From Closterium sp. Naga37s-1 (Eukaryota; Streptophyta; Zygnematophyceae; Desmidiales; Closteriaceae), in assembly GCA_947471745.1 (NCBI GenBank), contig CANJKZ010000826.1, forward strand, positions 496,001 to 560,000: DNA of 64,000 nt, written 5' to 3'. The notes beneath the pieces are model-generated. The model searched no databases and was not told the origin of the DNA. It saw only the letters and a program-made list of their open reading frames with translations. This document shows positions 10,101-22,000 of the stretch, in pieces. The position numbers were made by a program, and so were the translations under genes. Positions within the stretch are counted from its first letter, which is position 1. Each line of letters starts with the position of its first letter.

Positions 10101-10928
10101 TTTCATTTGAGGAGGGAAATCCTCAATTGCTGGCTCCGAGGCCTCGACATTCTCAAGCTGTACCACGAATAGTGTATCAGCCGACTTAACAGAATGCCCG
10201 AATTGGTTGGCCAACACACACAGCACGCTGGGACGTTCAGGCGTCTGTGTTTCAGTGGGCAAAGTATCATTGACTTGCCACTGGATTGCCTTTCCGTTCT
10301 TGTTGAACGAGACAATGTTGTACTGGAAGTCCAGAATAACTTCGTTGGCTCTCAACCAATCCATGCCCAGGATGAGGTCGACTCCTGACAAAAGTGGTAG
10401 GACATATACGCGAACTGTTTCGCTATAGTCCTGTACTTTCATGTCGATATGTGTCTGTCCTTTACTTGGAATGACACGATCGTCACCCAAGCGGATGGGA
10501 CACGACGGTCCTACAACGAGGACGTTGCGTGTCGTAACCCAAGTTTCATCAACAAGGGAAACCGACGCGCCTGTATCGACGAGAATCCTTGCTTCGTCCC
10601 CATTCATGCGTCCAGATAACAGTAGATTCTGTTGAAATCTTGGACGGATGGGACAAGCGACAACAAGTTTAGGAGGTCGAAAGTACACCCTAAATTTGTT
10701 GTGAGCGCGTCCAAACCTTTGGGATGTGGTCCACCAAACATGGTGCCCCTTGTCCCATGTTGCCAGGATATGCCATTCGTGAAATCGGCGGAACAACTCT
10801 CCTTTCACGATTCGAGTCACCAATCCCACTGACGTGAGCGGGTGCTCTTGGACACAACGGTCCACAATATCCATGATTTCTGGCAACTCGTTGAACGAGC
10901 AAGAGATGATTGAAAATTTATCTCTCAA
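7133..10928 (-). mobile_element. Pol region of the gypsy element: protease, RT, RNase H, integrase, chromodomain
   Basis: Read on the minus strand, the protease has VDTGASVSLV, the RT has MCVDYRALNKITVKNRYPLP and FVLVYLDDILVYS, and the RNase H has VVTDASTVGIGAVL. The integrase follows with a DTCARNKP zinc-finger part and the core MDFITDLPKT. A C-terminal chromodomain (EFLIQWKGYGPEHNSWEPEE) places it among the chromoviruses, which are known to use this module for chromatin targeting. This coding stretch covers all enzymatic parts of the family. Confidence 0.93.
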
Positions 10929-11099
10929 GGATTCAATTGAGATGTTTTCAAGTGGGTATGATCAAGTTTTAAAAACAGATTTTTCATTAATAGAAGAGGC
11001 ATACAAACAAGCGATTTTGCATGATGCAAGCTTCTCTAGCTTTAGCAAATCCTCATCACGAAGGACATAAGCCTCATCTACTCGATCTCGCTCACCAAC

Positions 11100-12590
11100 T
11101 AGGTACCCACCCCCTAGTTGGACTTCGGAAAATCCTTCGGGCCCGAAGGGCCAGAACCATCCGGCTTCTTGCCCTGGTTGGGCTTGCCGGAGTTCTTGAC
11201 GGACTTCCTCCAACGGCAGTGATAGGACTTGTGCCCGAGCTTGCCACAGATGCGGCAGCCTGCCGGGGGCTTATCCTCATCCTGAGGATCCTTGGCAGGC
11301 CCAGCATGGGCCCTCTTGGACTGAGTCCCAGAGGATTCCCCCTTCTGCTGATAGGGCCTCTTCCAAGAGCCACTGCCCCTGTGTGCCTGAGTCCTGTTAC
11401 CACCCCCCCTAGGGCCTTCGGCACTAGGCTGCTGCTGAGCACGAGCGTGAGTCATGTACGCACGGAAATTCACATCCGTGTCAATGACCTGCTCCTTGCA
11501 CTCCTTGTAGGTCCTCCACTGGTGCTCCCCGCGCACAACATGCACACGCTTGATGTGCTCAGGGAGACCCTTGAAGAACTGGTGGATGACCTCGCTCTCA
11601 GGAAGAGCAGTCTTCAGCAGCGACAGAGTTTTCTCAAACTCCTTGGCGTACTCGCGTACAGGCTGGTCACCGCACTGGATGTTCTCCAGGCGGCTACGCA
11701 CCTCGAGCGCCGGGGGCTGACTCAGGAATGCCGCCAGCATGGCAGCTTTGAACTCCTCCCAGCCAAAAGGATGGCCATTAGCCTCTGCGTGGCGCTTGTT
11801 GGCATACACCAACTTGCTCGCAGTGTCGTCCAGGGCAAGGGTTGCAGCGACCACACGAGCCTCGCTACGCACATTGTGGATGGACATAAAGTCCTCCGCA
11901 ATGGAGAGCCAAGTCTCGACGTCGGTCTTGCCATGGACAAAACGAGGCAGGGCCGAAGGGCAGGAGCCAAAGGCAGTTGCTGCTGCAGTAGGAGGCTCAG
12001 CACGTGCTCCAGTAGGAGGAGGAACAGCAGGAGGTGCATCAGCAGGTGCAGCACGGCTGTTAGCGGCGTTGGCGACTCGCTCTGCTGCAGGAGCAGGCTG
12101 GTAGAGGTTTCCACGCCGGATCTCCCTGTACTAGGTCTGAAGCACAGAGATGCTTTTCTCCTGCTTCTTGAGCTGATCCTGCACGAACTGAAGAGTGTTG
12201 TGCAGGTCCTGAATGAGGCTGGAGGTGTCGTTTTCCTTAGGGATCAACTGCACCTCCCTGGTCAGCTGCTCAATCAAGGCCTGAAGCTTAACATAATCAG
12301 CCTCCAAGTTCTGGATACGACACTGTTGCACTCCAATGAGAATATTCTGCTCCGTGAGTTGAGTCTGGAGCTTGACAGCAATGTTCTCAGTTTCATTGGA
12401 AACACCCTCATCAGAGCCAGCCTCTTCCTCATTTTCAGCATCAGCCTCAAGGTCAGCTTCACTTCCATTGATCTCCATGTCAACCACGAAATCCTCAAGG
12501 TTGAGATCAATGTCAGCAGCAGCAGCAGCATTATCTCCCTCAGTGCCAACAACGGGCACCTCCTTAGTAGCATCCATCAACAGATCTTAT
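11100..12590 (-). mobile_element. Gag region of the gypsy element
   Basis: The region holds a Gag-like capsid part (FLSQPPALEVRSRLENIQCG type) and one CCHC zinc knuckle (CRICGKLGHKSYHC). Its N-terminal stretch at 12131-12580 is acidic and predicted coiled coil. The interval from 12590 to the right LTR at 13097 is the untranslated leader. Confidence 0.8.
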
Positions 12591-13096
12591 AATAATCTTT
12601 AAGAAATCTGATTACTCTTATAGAATAATCCAATACAGAATATCTTAAGATAGACTTGTTTGCCAAATCTCTCTATCACCTCAATGATAGAGCAAGATAT
12701 ACTCAAGAGAGTAATCCTCAACAAGCCCTTTATAGATCTGAAGGTACACTCTTCTACACAAAGTAGATCAAGAGTCTTCCACCAAAGGTGGGTAAGAGAA
12801 ATTAATCTCTTCAAATTTCTTCTCAATGTTGATGAAGAAAAATGAGCTCCTTGTAGATCTTGAAGCTCCAATGGTGTGTTGAGGAGATTGAAGCTTGAAG
12901 CTTGGAGATCTTGTAGAAGCTTTTGTAGATCTTGAAGAACCACTTGTAGATCTTGAAATTTCTTCAAAATCTTCAAAGATCTTGATAGCTCCTTGGATGA
13001 AATCCTGGATCCACAAGCTAGGATCCTCTAAAAAAAAATAGTCCAAGTAGCAAATGGCCACACAAGGCCAAGGAAGAACCTTGCTCTAGATACCAA

Positions 13097-13724
13097 TGTA
13101 ATGCCCAGGGCTATTATAATGGCGGTTACAAGGCTTTTATAATATTCCAATACAAAATAGTAGCTTTAACTAGCCTTAATAGCATTGGAGATGAAGATCT
13201 TCTTGATGCCTTTGATGAAAAGCACTTGGAGTAGTAGTGTAGGGAGACTTGTGAGAGAGCCCAAAAGGACTTAGAGAAACAATCCCATTTCCAATTGTTT
13301 TGTTGGAGTGGGAGGTTGAGAATGAGCTTGCTTAGCTCAGACCCCCTCAATACACCCCTTGGGGAACTATCCCAACCATGGTTTCCATGGTGGGATGGTT
13401 CCTAGGCTTGGAGCCTATGTGGCAATTGTGTTGGGTTGGAAAACCCAACTTAGAACCATTCAATGGTTGTGTTTAGGATAGAGTAGATTGTAACACTTGT
13501 TTGGCAGTTTCTGATTGGTTGGAATTCCAACCTTCAACATTCTCTTGGTTGAGTTGGAAATGTTCCAAACCTCCAAAGTTGAGGCTTGGCAAACCCAAAC
13601 CAAGTTTCATCCCAACCAACTCAACCATCTTCTCCAACTCTTCCTTTGTCGAGAGAAGTTCTCAACAATTGACTTAGAGAGAGATCGATGGTTGTTAGCT
13701 CGGTAGTTAGGGTAATACGTTACA
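13097..13724 (-). repeat. Right LTR (5' LTR) of the gypsy element
   Basis: 628 bp, near-identical to 6505-7132. The initiator-Met-type primer site lies immediately to its left on the + strand, which sets the element's orientation as minus. Confidence 0.92.
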
Positions 13725-14003
13725 GGCGGAGTGAAGCTGCGCGAACTAGAGCGTCCGTGGGAGGAATCCGCCGCTGAGGCGGACGAGATCCGCGCAGAAC
13801 CGCCGCTCCCGATTGCTCCCCTCGGCGACGGCGCACTGGCGGGCGGAAAGACCAAGATGAGCCGCCGCCTATGGGGAAGCGGGCGCCCCTGGCCCCCCCC
13901 GAAGATGTATAGCCGTCGCCTGTGGGGAAGTGGGCGCCCCTGGTCTCCCCCAAAAATGTACAGCCGCCGCCTGTATGGAAGCGGGAGGCAGTGGTACCCG
14001 TAG

Positions 14004-14460
14004 TGGTACCCGTGGCCGCCCTGTCCGTGGATGGGAAGGAGGTTAGATTGATGGAGGTTGTTTAGTTCTGAGGCACATGCTTAGTTGAGCATTTCATTAT
14101 TTTTTAGGTGCCTAAGAAGTCTGTTAAGGTTTTTTGAGGTGCCTAAGAAGTCAGTTGAAGTTTTTTTTTGCACCTCAGAAGTCTGCTTATGGTTCTTGAG
14201 GCACCTCAGAAGTCGGTTTATGGTTTTTGAGGCACCTCAGAAGTCCGTTTTTGGTTTTTGAGGCACCTCAGAAGTCTGTTTCGGTTTCCTGGTGATCTCA
14301 GCTCAACGGAGTGTAGGGGAGAGTGGGGGTGTGAGGGATACATGCAGTACCTGAATGCAGATTATACATGACTTTCTATTATTGTTGAAAAAAGTGGAAA
14401 GGGGTGAGCAGCGGGTAACAGGGGTTAACGGAAATGAAGAGTTGTGTGTTGGTTCGTGGG
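14004..14460. other. S1 downstream region with 30-bp repeats; no gene
   Basis: About five units of a roughly 30-bp repeat (core GAGGCACCTCAGAAGTC) occur at 14100-14290. The same region after S2 (27760-28250) is nearly identical but has two more units. It probably holds the S1 3' UTR and polyadenylation region. No open frame of interest. Confidence 0.7.
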
Positions 14461-14589
14461 CAGGGCATATCGTTCAGCACCCTCTTGACCATCACCAAAC
14501 ATGCCTGTCAAGAGGTGAGTGGTGGTGGTGAGTGGTGAACAGGGGGAAACTGTGGTGAAGGGGGGTCAAGAGGGTTCTGTTGGGTGGTG

Positions 14590-15300
14590 AGCAGAGCATA
14601 TCGTTCAGCACCCTCTTGACCATCACCAAACATGCCTGTCAAGAGGTGAGTGGCCGGTAGTGAGTGGTGCGCAAGGGTGAACAGGGCTGGGTTGGGTGGT
14701 ACTCGGTGCATATTGTTTCAACAGCCTCCTCACTATCACAAAAGCTTTCACTAAAGTTCTCTTCGTTTCACTATCATCAGAGGTTTCACCAATAGCCTCT
14801 CTCTTTGTTGAGAAAACGAAAAACTAAAGCCTGTCAGGCTGTTCACCATCACCAACACGCCCGGTGAGTGATGAGCGGTGGTGAGTGGTTGACAGAGGTG
14901 AACAGAGGTGAGTAGAGCATGTTTCTCAACATCCTGTTCACTATCACTAACATGCCTGTCAAAAGTGGGTTATTGTGAGAGGCATGATGGGTGGCGGGTG
15001 GTGAGTGGTGAACGGTGAGCGGTGAGCAGAGAATATCGCAGCCTGTTCACCATCACGAACATAACTGTCAAGAGGCGAGTTGTGAGTTGAAAGTGGTGAA
15101 CAGAGGTGAGTAGAGGTGAGGAGAGATGAACAGGAGTGAGCAGGGGTCAGCAGAGGTGCGCACGCAGTGGTGTGCAGAGGTGTGCAGAGGTGTGCAGAGG
15201 TGTGCAGAGGTGTCCAGCGAGCTGAGGCGAACAGAGCCTGTTGCTCAAAAGAGGGGGTCACTGAACCTCAAACCGTCACCAACGTTCCTGACAAGTGGGG
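14590..15300 (+). repeat. Decaying copies of the TITNMPVKR exon in A2
   Basis: Besides the two better copies, remnants are visible near 14705, 14840, 14918-14957, 15031-15078 and 15230-15300. All keep fragments of TTCACCATCAC and CCTGTCAAG. The same set recurs in A3 at 28390-29090. CAGAGGTGTG repeats lie at 15170-15215. Confidence 0.6.
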
Positions 15301-15984
15301 TTGAAGGAAACTGAACGGTGATTGTATGGAGAGAGCAAGGGAATACGTCGTTGGAGAGATTGGGTTGACCAGATTTGGAATTCCCTCCAACACTACTGGT
15401 TGGCCCGATGGATGGAAGTCCTATGTGTCTGTTTGGTCACCCAATAAGTTGGAGGCATGACCACCAATAATCGGAATGTCCATTAACGGTTGGGTTGGGT
15501 GGACCTTCAACAAGAAGGACTGGGGGGTCTTAGTGGAAGTGTACACTTGATATTTGGGTGGTATGCTTACATAGTTAGCCTATATCAATGCTACAATTTA
15601 ACGTGGGTTTCATGTTGGGAAGGCACTGCTGCTGGTTCCGTTTCATGCCAAGGTTATGCTTGCTTGTTTCAAGCATGTTTTGCGTATGCATCTTTCCATG
15701 CGTGTTTGTCGCTGATGCATCCGTTCACAGATTCGCATCGTTTCTGCATAGGCAGGGCCAAGTCGAGGACTACATGCAGCCGCTGGTGAACCTTGTATTG
15801 AGCTGCTTATATGGAGTACAACTGTGTTCGCATCGCTTCTGCATAGGCAGAGCCGACTCGAGGAATGCATGCAGCTGCTGGTAAGCCTTTTAAATGATAT
15901 GCTTGTATGGAATACATGTATTGGTTCTATGATGGCGGCATCCTGGCATGCAGTATGCATAGCAGTCACATGCATGCATACATT

Positions 15985-16012
15985 CACATACACACGCGCG
16001 CGCGCGCGCGCA
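15985..16012. repeat. CG dinucleotide repeat within a CA/CG tract
   Basis: A run of alternating CG (about ten repeats) flanked by CATGCATACA-type sequence in the A2 intron. The A3 counterpart at 29758-29774 is shorter. This is possible Z-DNA-forming sequence, but no function is implied. Confidence 0.85.
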
Positions 16013-16475
16013 TGCACGAACACATGCATGCATACATACACACATCTATCCCACTCCCTCTGTTACCTCCTCCATTACCCTGCCTGCCTCTCCGTTCAAC
16101 CACGCAGATTTCTGCGTTCAACCCAACATCAGTGAGCAATGATTATTGTTCCTCAAGTGTGCCCCTCTGCTGCCTCCCTCTCACTCCCTCTGCTGCCTCT
16201 CTCCCCTCACTCCCCTCTGTGTGGGAGAGGGGGAGAAGGGGGGTTACTGCGTCCATGTGACTGGTGATGTGCACAAACCTGATCAACATTGACTGGTGCG
16301 TGGGGGAGCAGGGGGGCGAGGGGGAGGGGAAAAAGGGGGGTTTGGTAATGCATGTGTGGGGTAGCATGTGTTTCGCAAAATCGGTGGTCAACAACCCAGC
16401 AGCAATGAGCAACATGATGTGCAGAAACCTGATCAACATTGACTGGGCGTGGGAGGGAAGGGCGGCGGGGGAAAG

Positions 16476-16824
16476 TGTTAAAATATATGTTGTGTAGCAT
16501 GCCAACACATGTGACTGTACACCAATTGTGGTGTACAGTTGGGTTGGGACTACACCCAACTTTGGGTGTAGTCTTGCACTTTGGGGTGCCAATCCACCCA
16601 ATTGTGGTGGAGCCCCCAAATGCAACCCACTTGGCTTATGGGTGCCTCACTTCCCACAAGTGAGGTCATCTCAAGCCAAGTGGGCCTAGGGTTGCCTCAC
16701 TTCTACAAGTGAGGTCAACCCAACCTATGGTCACCTTCACCTTTCTCTTCCAAGCCTCTCTTCCAACTATGTATGCTAGGTTTCTCCTCTAATGAAGTTA
16801 CTTGTTCAATTTGCTACTTTCACA
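16476..16824 (+). repeat. 5' LTR of copia element 1
   Basis: 349 bp from TGTTAAAATATATG to GCTACTTTCACA, followed directly by the primer site. It contains an inverted repeat around GTGACTGTACACC and a TGGGTGTAGTC hairpin. Confidence 0.92.
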
Positions 16825-16989
16825 TGGTATAGAGCTACTTGTTCCTAGGCCTTACCTCTCCCTCCCTTCAGTTTTTTTTTTCCCCATGGGCCCACCCCAC
16901 AGCTACAAACCCTTTCCTACGCGTGGCTCAACTAGCCATCACTAGCATACTCTCGCCGCGACCTACGCCGTCGCCGCCGTTCCCCCCCC

Positions 16990-18240
16990 CCCTCCCGCCG
17001 CGATTACGCCTTCCTCGCCTGCGGATACCACCGCCGCGAGCGCAACGCCGCTGTCCCCTCCTCCCCCCCGCCGCGACCCCCTGTCGCCGCCTCCCCCTCT
17101 CGCCGCCGCGCCTGATTCGGCGCCGCCTGCGCATCCCGCCGCCGCGACGCCTCGTCGCCGCCTGCCCGTCCCTCCGCCGCGACGTCACGTCGCCGCGTTC
17201 CCGCCGCCGCGCCTGCTACGGCGCCGCCTGCGCATCCTGCCGCCGCGACGCCTCGTCGCCGCCTGCCCGTCCCTCCGCCGCGACGTCTCGTCGTCGCGTT
17301 CCCGCCGCCGCGCCTGCTACGGCGCCGCCTGCGCATCCTGCCGCCGCGACGCCTCGTCGCCGCCTGCCCGTCCCTCCGCCGCGATGTCACGTCGCCGCCT
17401 CCCCTTCCCGCCGCCGCGCCTGCTTCGGCGCCGTCTGCCCGTCCCGCCGCCGCGACAGCTCGTCGCCCCCTGCCCGTCCCGCCGCCGCGACCTAACATCG
17501 CCGCCTGCGCATTCCGCCACCGCGACAGCTCGTCGCCCCCCTGCCCGTCCCGCCGCCGCGACCTAACATCGCCGCCTGCGCATTCCGCCGCCGCGACTGC
17601 TCGTCGTCACCTTCCCGCCCCCCCCCCCCCCCCCCGCCGCGATTTCACATTTCCGCCTCCCCTCCCACCGCCGCACCTGCTTCCGCGTCACCCACGCATT
17701 TCGCTGCCCCTTCTGCATCGCCACCCGCCCGCAATTTCCCCCGCCGCAACTGCAACATCGTCGCCCCGCGGTTCCCGTTAACGCGACTGCGCCGCCGCCG
17801 CCCTGCCGCCGCCACTGCTTTGGCGTCGCCTGCCCATCCTCCACTGCGACCGCGCCATCCCCGCCCACACTTCCTGCCGCCGTGACTGCCCCGTCGCCGC
17901 CTGCAGATTCAGCCGCAACTGCACCCTCCCTTCCTCCTCTCCCTACTCCTCTCCCCCCCCCCTCCCCCTGTGCCCCTCGTTGCCGCGGCCTGCCTGCCGC
18001 CGCCGTCCCTCGTTTCGCCGCCGCAGCCATTTCCCCGCCGCCTTCACCTTTCCGCCGCCGCAACCTGCTTGCACCCGCCGCTCTCAACATCGCCGCCGCG
18101 GCCCTTCCGCTGTCGCCTGCGCCCTTCGTCGTCGCGGCCTGCTCGCCGCCGCCGCCCCCGACTTTGCCACCGCCTCCCCTTCCCGCCGCCGCACGTTCGC
18201 ACAGCCGCCTGCGCCCTTGTCACCGTCGCTCCCTGCACCT
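16990..18240. repeat. GC-rich CGCCGCCGCG tract in the copia 1 leader/gag region
   Basis: Imperfect tandem blocks of about 120 bp (CCGCCGCGAC, CTCGTCGCCG motifs) with a poly-C run near 17616-17634. Every frame on both strands stays open by composition alone, so the long frames here are not good evidence of a protein. Confidence 0.75.
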
Positions 18241-19040
18241 TGAACGCCTCTGCCCTCCACCGTTGTCTCCCTCCTTTACCCCCCCCCTCCCTCCTCCTGC
18301 CAGCGGCAGCAGCAGCGGCAGCAGGGGAAGTGCAGCAGCCTCAGCAGCAGCAACTTCACCCTTGGCCGCCGCGGGTCCACCCGCCGTCACCCATCATGAG
18401 TGCTACCCCCCCTGCCCCTCTCCCCCCTCCTCACTGGAGCAGTGTTACTCCTCGCCCCTCCATTCTCAACACTCCGACCCTCCACTCCTCCCCCCCCCCT
18501 TATCTCCGCCTGCTCACCCCCTCCCCCCCTCCCCATCTGCGGCGTTTCCAGCAGCTCCAGCATCAGCAGCAGCAGCACTTCCAGCAGTGGCAGCAACCAC
18601 AATTTCTCCAGCCACACCCCCCACATCTCCTCCAGCCGCGGCAATCGCAGCAGCAGCAGTTCTTCCTACACCGACAGCAGCCGCAATCTCTCCAGCCTCA
18701 CCCGCCACAGTTTCTCCATCCCCAGCAGCAGCAGTCCTTCCAGCCGCAGCAGCAGCAGTCCTTCCAGCTGCAGCAGCAGCAGTCCTTCCAGCAGCAGCAG
18801 CTGCCACAGTTCCTCCCGCCGCAGCAGCAGCAGTCCTTCCTGCAGCAGCAGCAGCCACAGTTTCCCCAGCCGCAGCAGCAGCAGTGCTTCCAGCAGCAGC
18901 AGCTGCCACAGTTCCTTCCGCCGCAGCAGCAGCAGCAGTCCTTCCAGCAGCAGCGGCAGCCACAATTTCTTCAGCCGCAGCAGCAGCAGTGCTTCCAGCA
19001 GCAGCACCAGCCATAGTTCTCTCCATCCGCAGCAGCAGTA

Positions 19041-22000
19041 GTGCTTCCAGCAGCAGCAGCCACCACAATCTCTCCAGCCGCAGCAACCGCAGCAGCATCG
19101 GTGGTGCTTCCAGCAGCAGCAGCAGCCCAATCTCTCCAGCCGCAACCGCCACAGTCTCTCCCACCGCAGCAGCCGCCGCAGCAACAGTACTTACAGCAGC
19201 AGCACCCGCCGCTCTCTCCCTCTTCTATCCATGAAACAACTCTCCAGTACTCTGTGTTCCCTCCCTCTCCTTCCCCCCCCACCCTGGACTTTGTCCTTGA
19301 CAGTGGGGCCACCGAAACCGCACTAAAAGACGCTGGCACCCTCACCCCCCTCCCACTTCCCACCCAGGTTCATGGTGCCGACTCCAGCTTTTCCATCCCC
19401 TGCACTCACCTCTCCACCCTTCCTTGCACCGCCTTCCCATCCGGTACAGTCACCGGTCTCCACATCCCTACCCTTCGCAATAACCTCCTCTCCCACCGTG
19501 AACTCCAAGGCGTTGGCATTACCGCCATATACCCTGGCTTTGCTTCCTACTGCGATCTCTATCACACCGCCTCTGGTCGTTTCCTCCTGCGCATTCCCCT
19601 TTGCCCTCGCACTCGCCTTTACACGCTCCGCACACCCCGTCCCTCCTTTTGTCACGTCACCACTCGTGCTGGTACTTCCACCGGTCCCCTTCTCCCTCCC
19701 CCTCCCCCTCCTCTTCCCCCTCACCCTCCCCCTCCCCTTCTCCCTCTCCCTCCGATATCCTCCTCCTCTACTCCATCCGCCTCCTCCTCCCCCCCCAACT
19801 TTTCCCCCACCCCATCCCCCTCCTCCTCTACTGCCCTCTCCCATCCTGCAGTGCTCCTACATCACAGACTCGGCCATCCCAACTTCGCCGCACTTCGCTC
19901 CACCGTCACCTCTCGCCTCCTTAACAGCCTTCCTCCCACCTTACCTCCCCTCCCCTCCTCCCCTGCTCCCCCATGCCCATCATGCATTCATGGCAAGCTC
20001 AAACAGTCCCCCCATCACAGTCACCCCACCTTCGCTCCCGCCCCCATTGACCTTGTTCACATGGATCTCTGGGGCCCTTATCCCATCCGCTCTTGTCAGG
20101 GGCACAGGTACATGCTCGTGCTCGTCGACGACCACAGTCGGTACTCCACCGTCTTCTTTCTTCACACGAAAGACCAGGTGCCGGCTGTGGTCATCAACTG
20201 GGCTGAGCAGTGCCGCAACCACTTCAAACGTCCCATAGGCCGCCTTCACTCTGACGGTGGGGGTGAGTTCATCAATCATACTCTCTCCACTTACTGCAAA
20301 ACATACGGCATTCAGCAGACCTCCACCCTTCCCCACTCCCCTCAGCAAAACGGCATCGCTGAGAGTCGCATCCGTGAGATCACCAAGATTGCGCGCTGCC
20401 TCATTGCTCACGCCTCCACCCCTCCCTCCCTCTGGAGCTATGCTCTCATTCATGCCGCCCTCCTCCTCAATCTCCGCTCCCACCCTCAGCATCCCTCCTC
20501 CTCCCCCACAGAACTCTGGTCCAAGGCCAAGCCTGACGCCGCAGGCCTTCGTGTTTGGGGCTGCAAGGCGTTCGTCCTCATTCCACTGGCCGACCGCTCC
20601 CGCGCTGCTGGCAAGCTCGCTCCTCGCGCTCTGGAGTGTGTCTACCTTGGGCACAATCGTGATTCCCCTGGCTACCTATTCCTCCACCCTCCCACCAATC
20701 GCCTCATCCGCAGCATTGACGTCGTCTTCGACGAGTCCACTCCCTACTACTCCAACCCTCCTCCTGACCCCCTCCCTCCTCCCACTCGCCCCCTCGCTTG
20801 GACCGACACCGTCCTCCCGCCTCTTCTCCCTCCAGCGCCTCTCCTCCCACCTGTCGCCGCTCCACTCCCGCCTTCCTCCTCTGCCGACGTCTACAACCCT
20901 GCCGCACCCGCCTCCCCCGCTCACTCCGCTGCACCCCCTCCCCCCTCTCCCTCCTCCTCTCATTCTCCTCCTTTCCAGCAGCCGGATCAGCAACAGCAGG
21001 GGCAGAAGCAGCAGCAGCAGCAGCCGGATCAGCACCAGCAGGGGCAGCAGCAGCACCAGCAGCAGCCGCGGCAGCAGCAGCAGCAGCCGGAGCAACACCA
21101 GCAACGGCAGCAGGGGCAACAGCAGCAGCAGCAACGGCAGCCGGGGCAGCAGCAGCAGCAGCAGCAGCCGGGGCAGCCGCAACAGCAGCAACCGGGACAG
21201 CAGCAGCAGCAGCAGCAGCAGCAGCACAGTCAGCAGCAGCAGACACAGCAGCAGCACGGTCCGCAGCAGCCGCAACAACAAGGGCAGCAGCTTCAGCAGC
21301 ACCAGCAGCAGCAGCGGCGCCGTGCCACTTCCCGCTCCTCCCACTTCCTCCTCCCTTACATCCATACCCGCTCGGTGGACAAAATCCTTGGGGCTCCTCC
21401 TCCTGCCTCCATTCAGCTCCTTGAGGACTCCCATGAGGAGTTCCTCAACATTCGAGAGCACACTCCGTTCCTTGCCTCCCTCTACCTTGACTTCCTGGGC
21501 TTTCCTGTCCTTGGCGCCACCACCACCCCCACCATCTTCACTCCCTCCACCTTCCAGGAAGCCATCACCTGCCCTGACGCGGATAAATGGATAGCAGCGA
21601 TCTTCCTGGAGTGTGAGGCATTCATTCGCAACGACTCCTTTGTCGATGTCCCCCCAGCCGGCGCCAACCTCGTGGACGGGAAATGGGTCTTTCGGGTGAA
21701 GCAGCTGCCGGGCGAGGAACCGGTGTACAAGGCCCGCTACTGCGCCAAGGGGTTCACGCAGACTTGGGCCGAGGACTACTGGTTCACCTACGCCCCCACC
21801 GCCAAACCACCCACCCTTCGCGCCGCCCTCGACATTGGCGCACGTGACAACATGGAGATCGATTCCATGGACGTCTCCAATGCGTTCCTGCAGGGCGACC
21901 TGCACGAGCGCATTTTCCTCCGGCGACCCCCCGGGTTCCACGCAGCCTTCCCTGAGAACATTGTCTGGCAGCTGCGCCGCCCTGTCTACGGTTTGAAGCA

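Larger units (their letters stand above)
6505..13724 (-). mobile_element. Ty3/gypsy chromovirus LTR retrotransposon, full length, inserted in S1
   Basis: A 7.22-kb element lies on the minus strand, with 628-bp LTRs at both ends (TGTAAT...GTTACA) and a GGCGG target duplication. The primer site beside the right LTR reads TGGTATCTAGAGC on the minus strand, initiator-Met-like. A polypurine tract (G8AGGAG on the minus strand) abuts the left LTR at 7133-7150. Gag, protease, RT, RNase H, integrase and chromodomain are all present. I count about three LTR differences by eye, so the insertion is young. It looks whole or nearly so, with about one or two breaks. Confidence 0.92.
5930..14003 (+). pseudogene. 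Secreted Cys-rich repeat-tail protein S1, interrupted by a gypsy element
   Basis: The first part (5930-6504) encodes a signal peptide (LLATLLLSCLLLPLAPVRA, cut expected before FDLDC) and a domain with 12 cysteines (CCDI, CPGNTGC and YPQCNGGGFDG motifs). The second part (13730-14003) encodes a charged linker and three tail repeats (RRLWGSGRPWPPPKMYS, RRLWGSGRPWSPPKMYS, RRLYGSGRQWYP) and a TAG stop at 14001-14003. A 7.2-kb element sits between them with a 5-bp target duplication, GGCGG (6500-6504 and 13725-13729). The sister S2 shows the uninterrupted sequence, so this was a normal gene until recently. Function unknown; extracellular by the signal peptide. The interrupted allele should yield at most a tail-less protein. 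Confidence 0.8.

Noticed and set aside
16839-19234. Several long frames rich in Pro, Ala, Arg and Gln on both strands
   Set aside because: GC-rich simple repeats keep all frames open. I treat them as the leader/gag stretch of copia element 1, not as separate genes.
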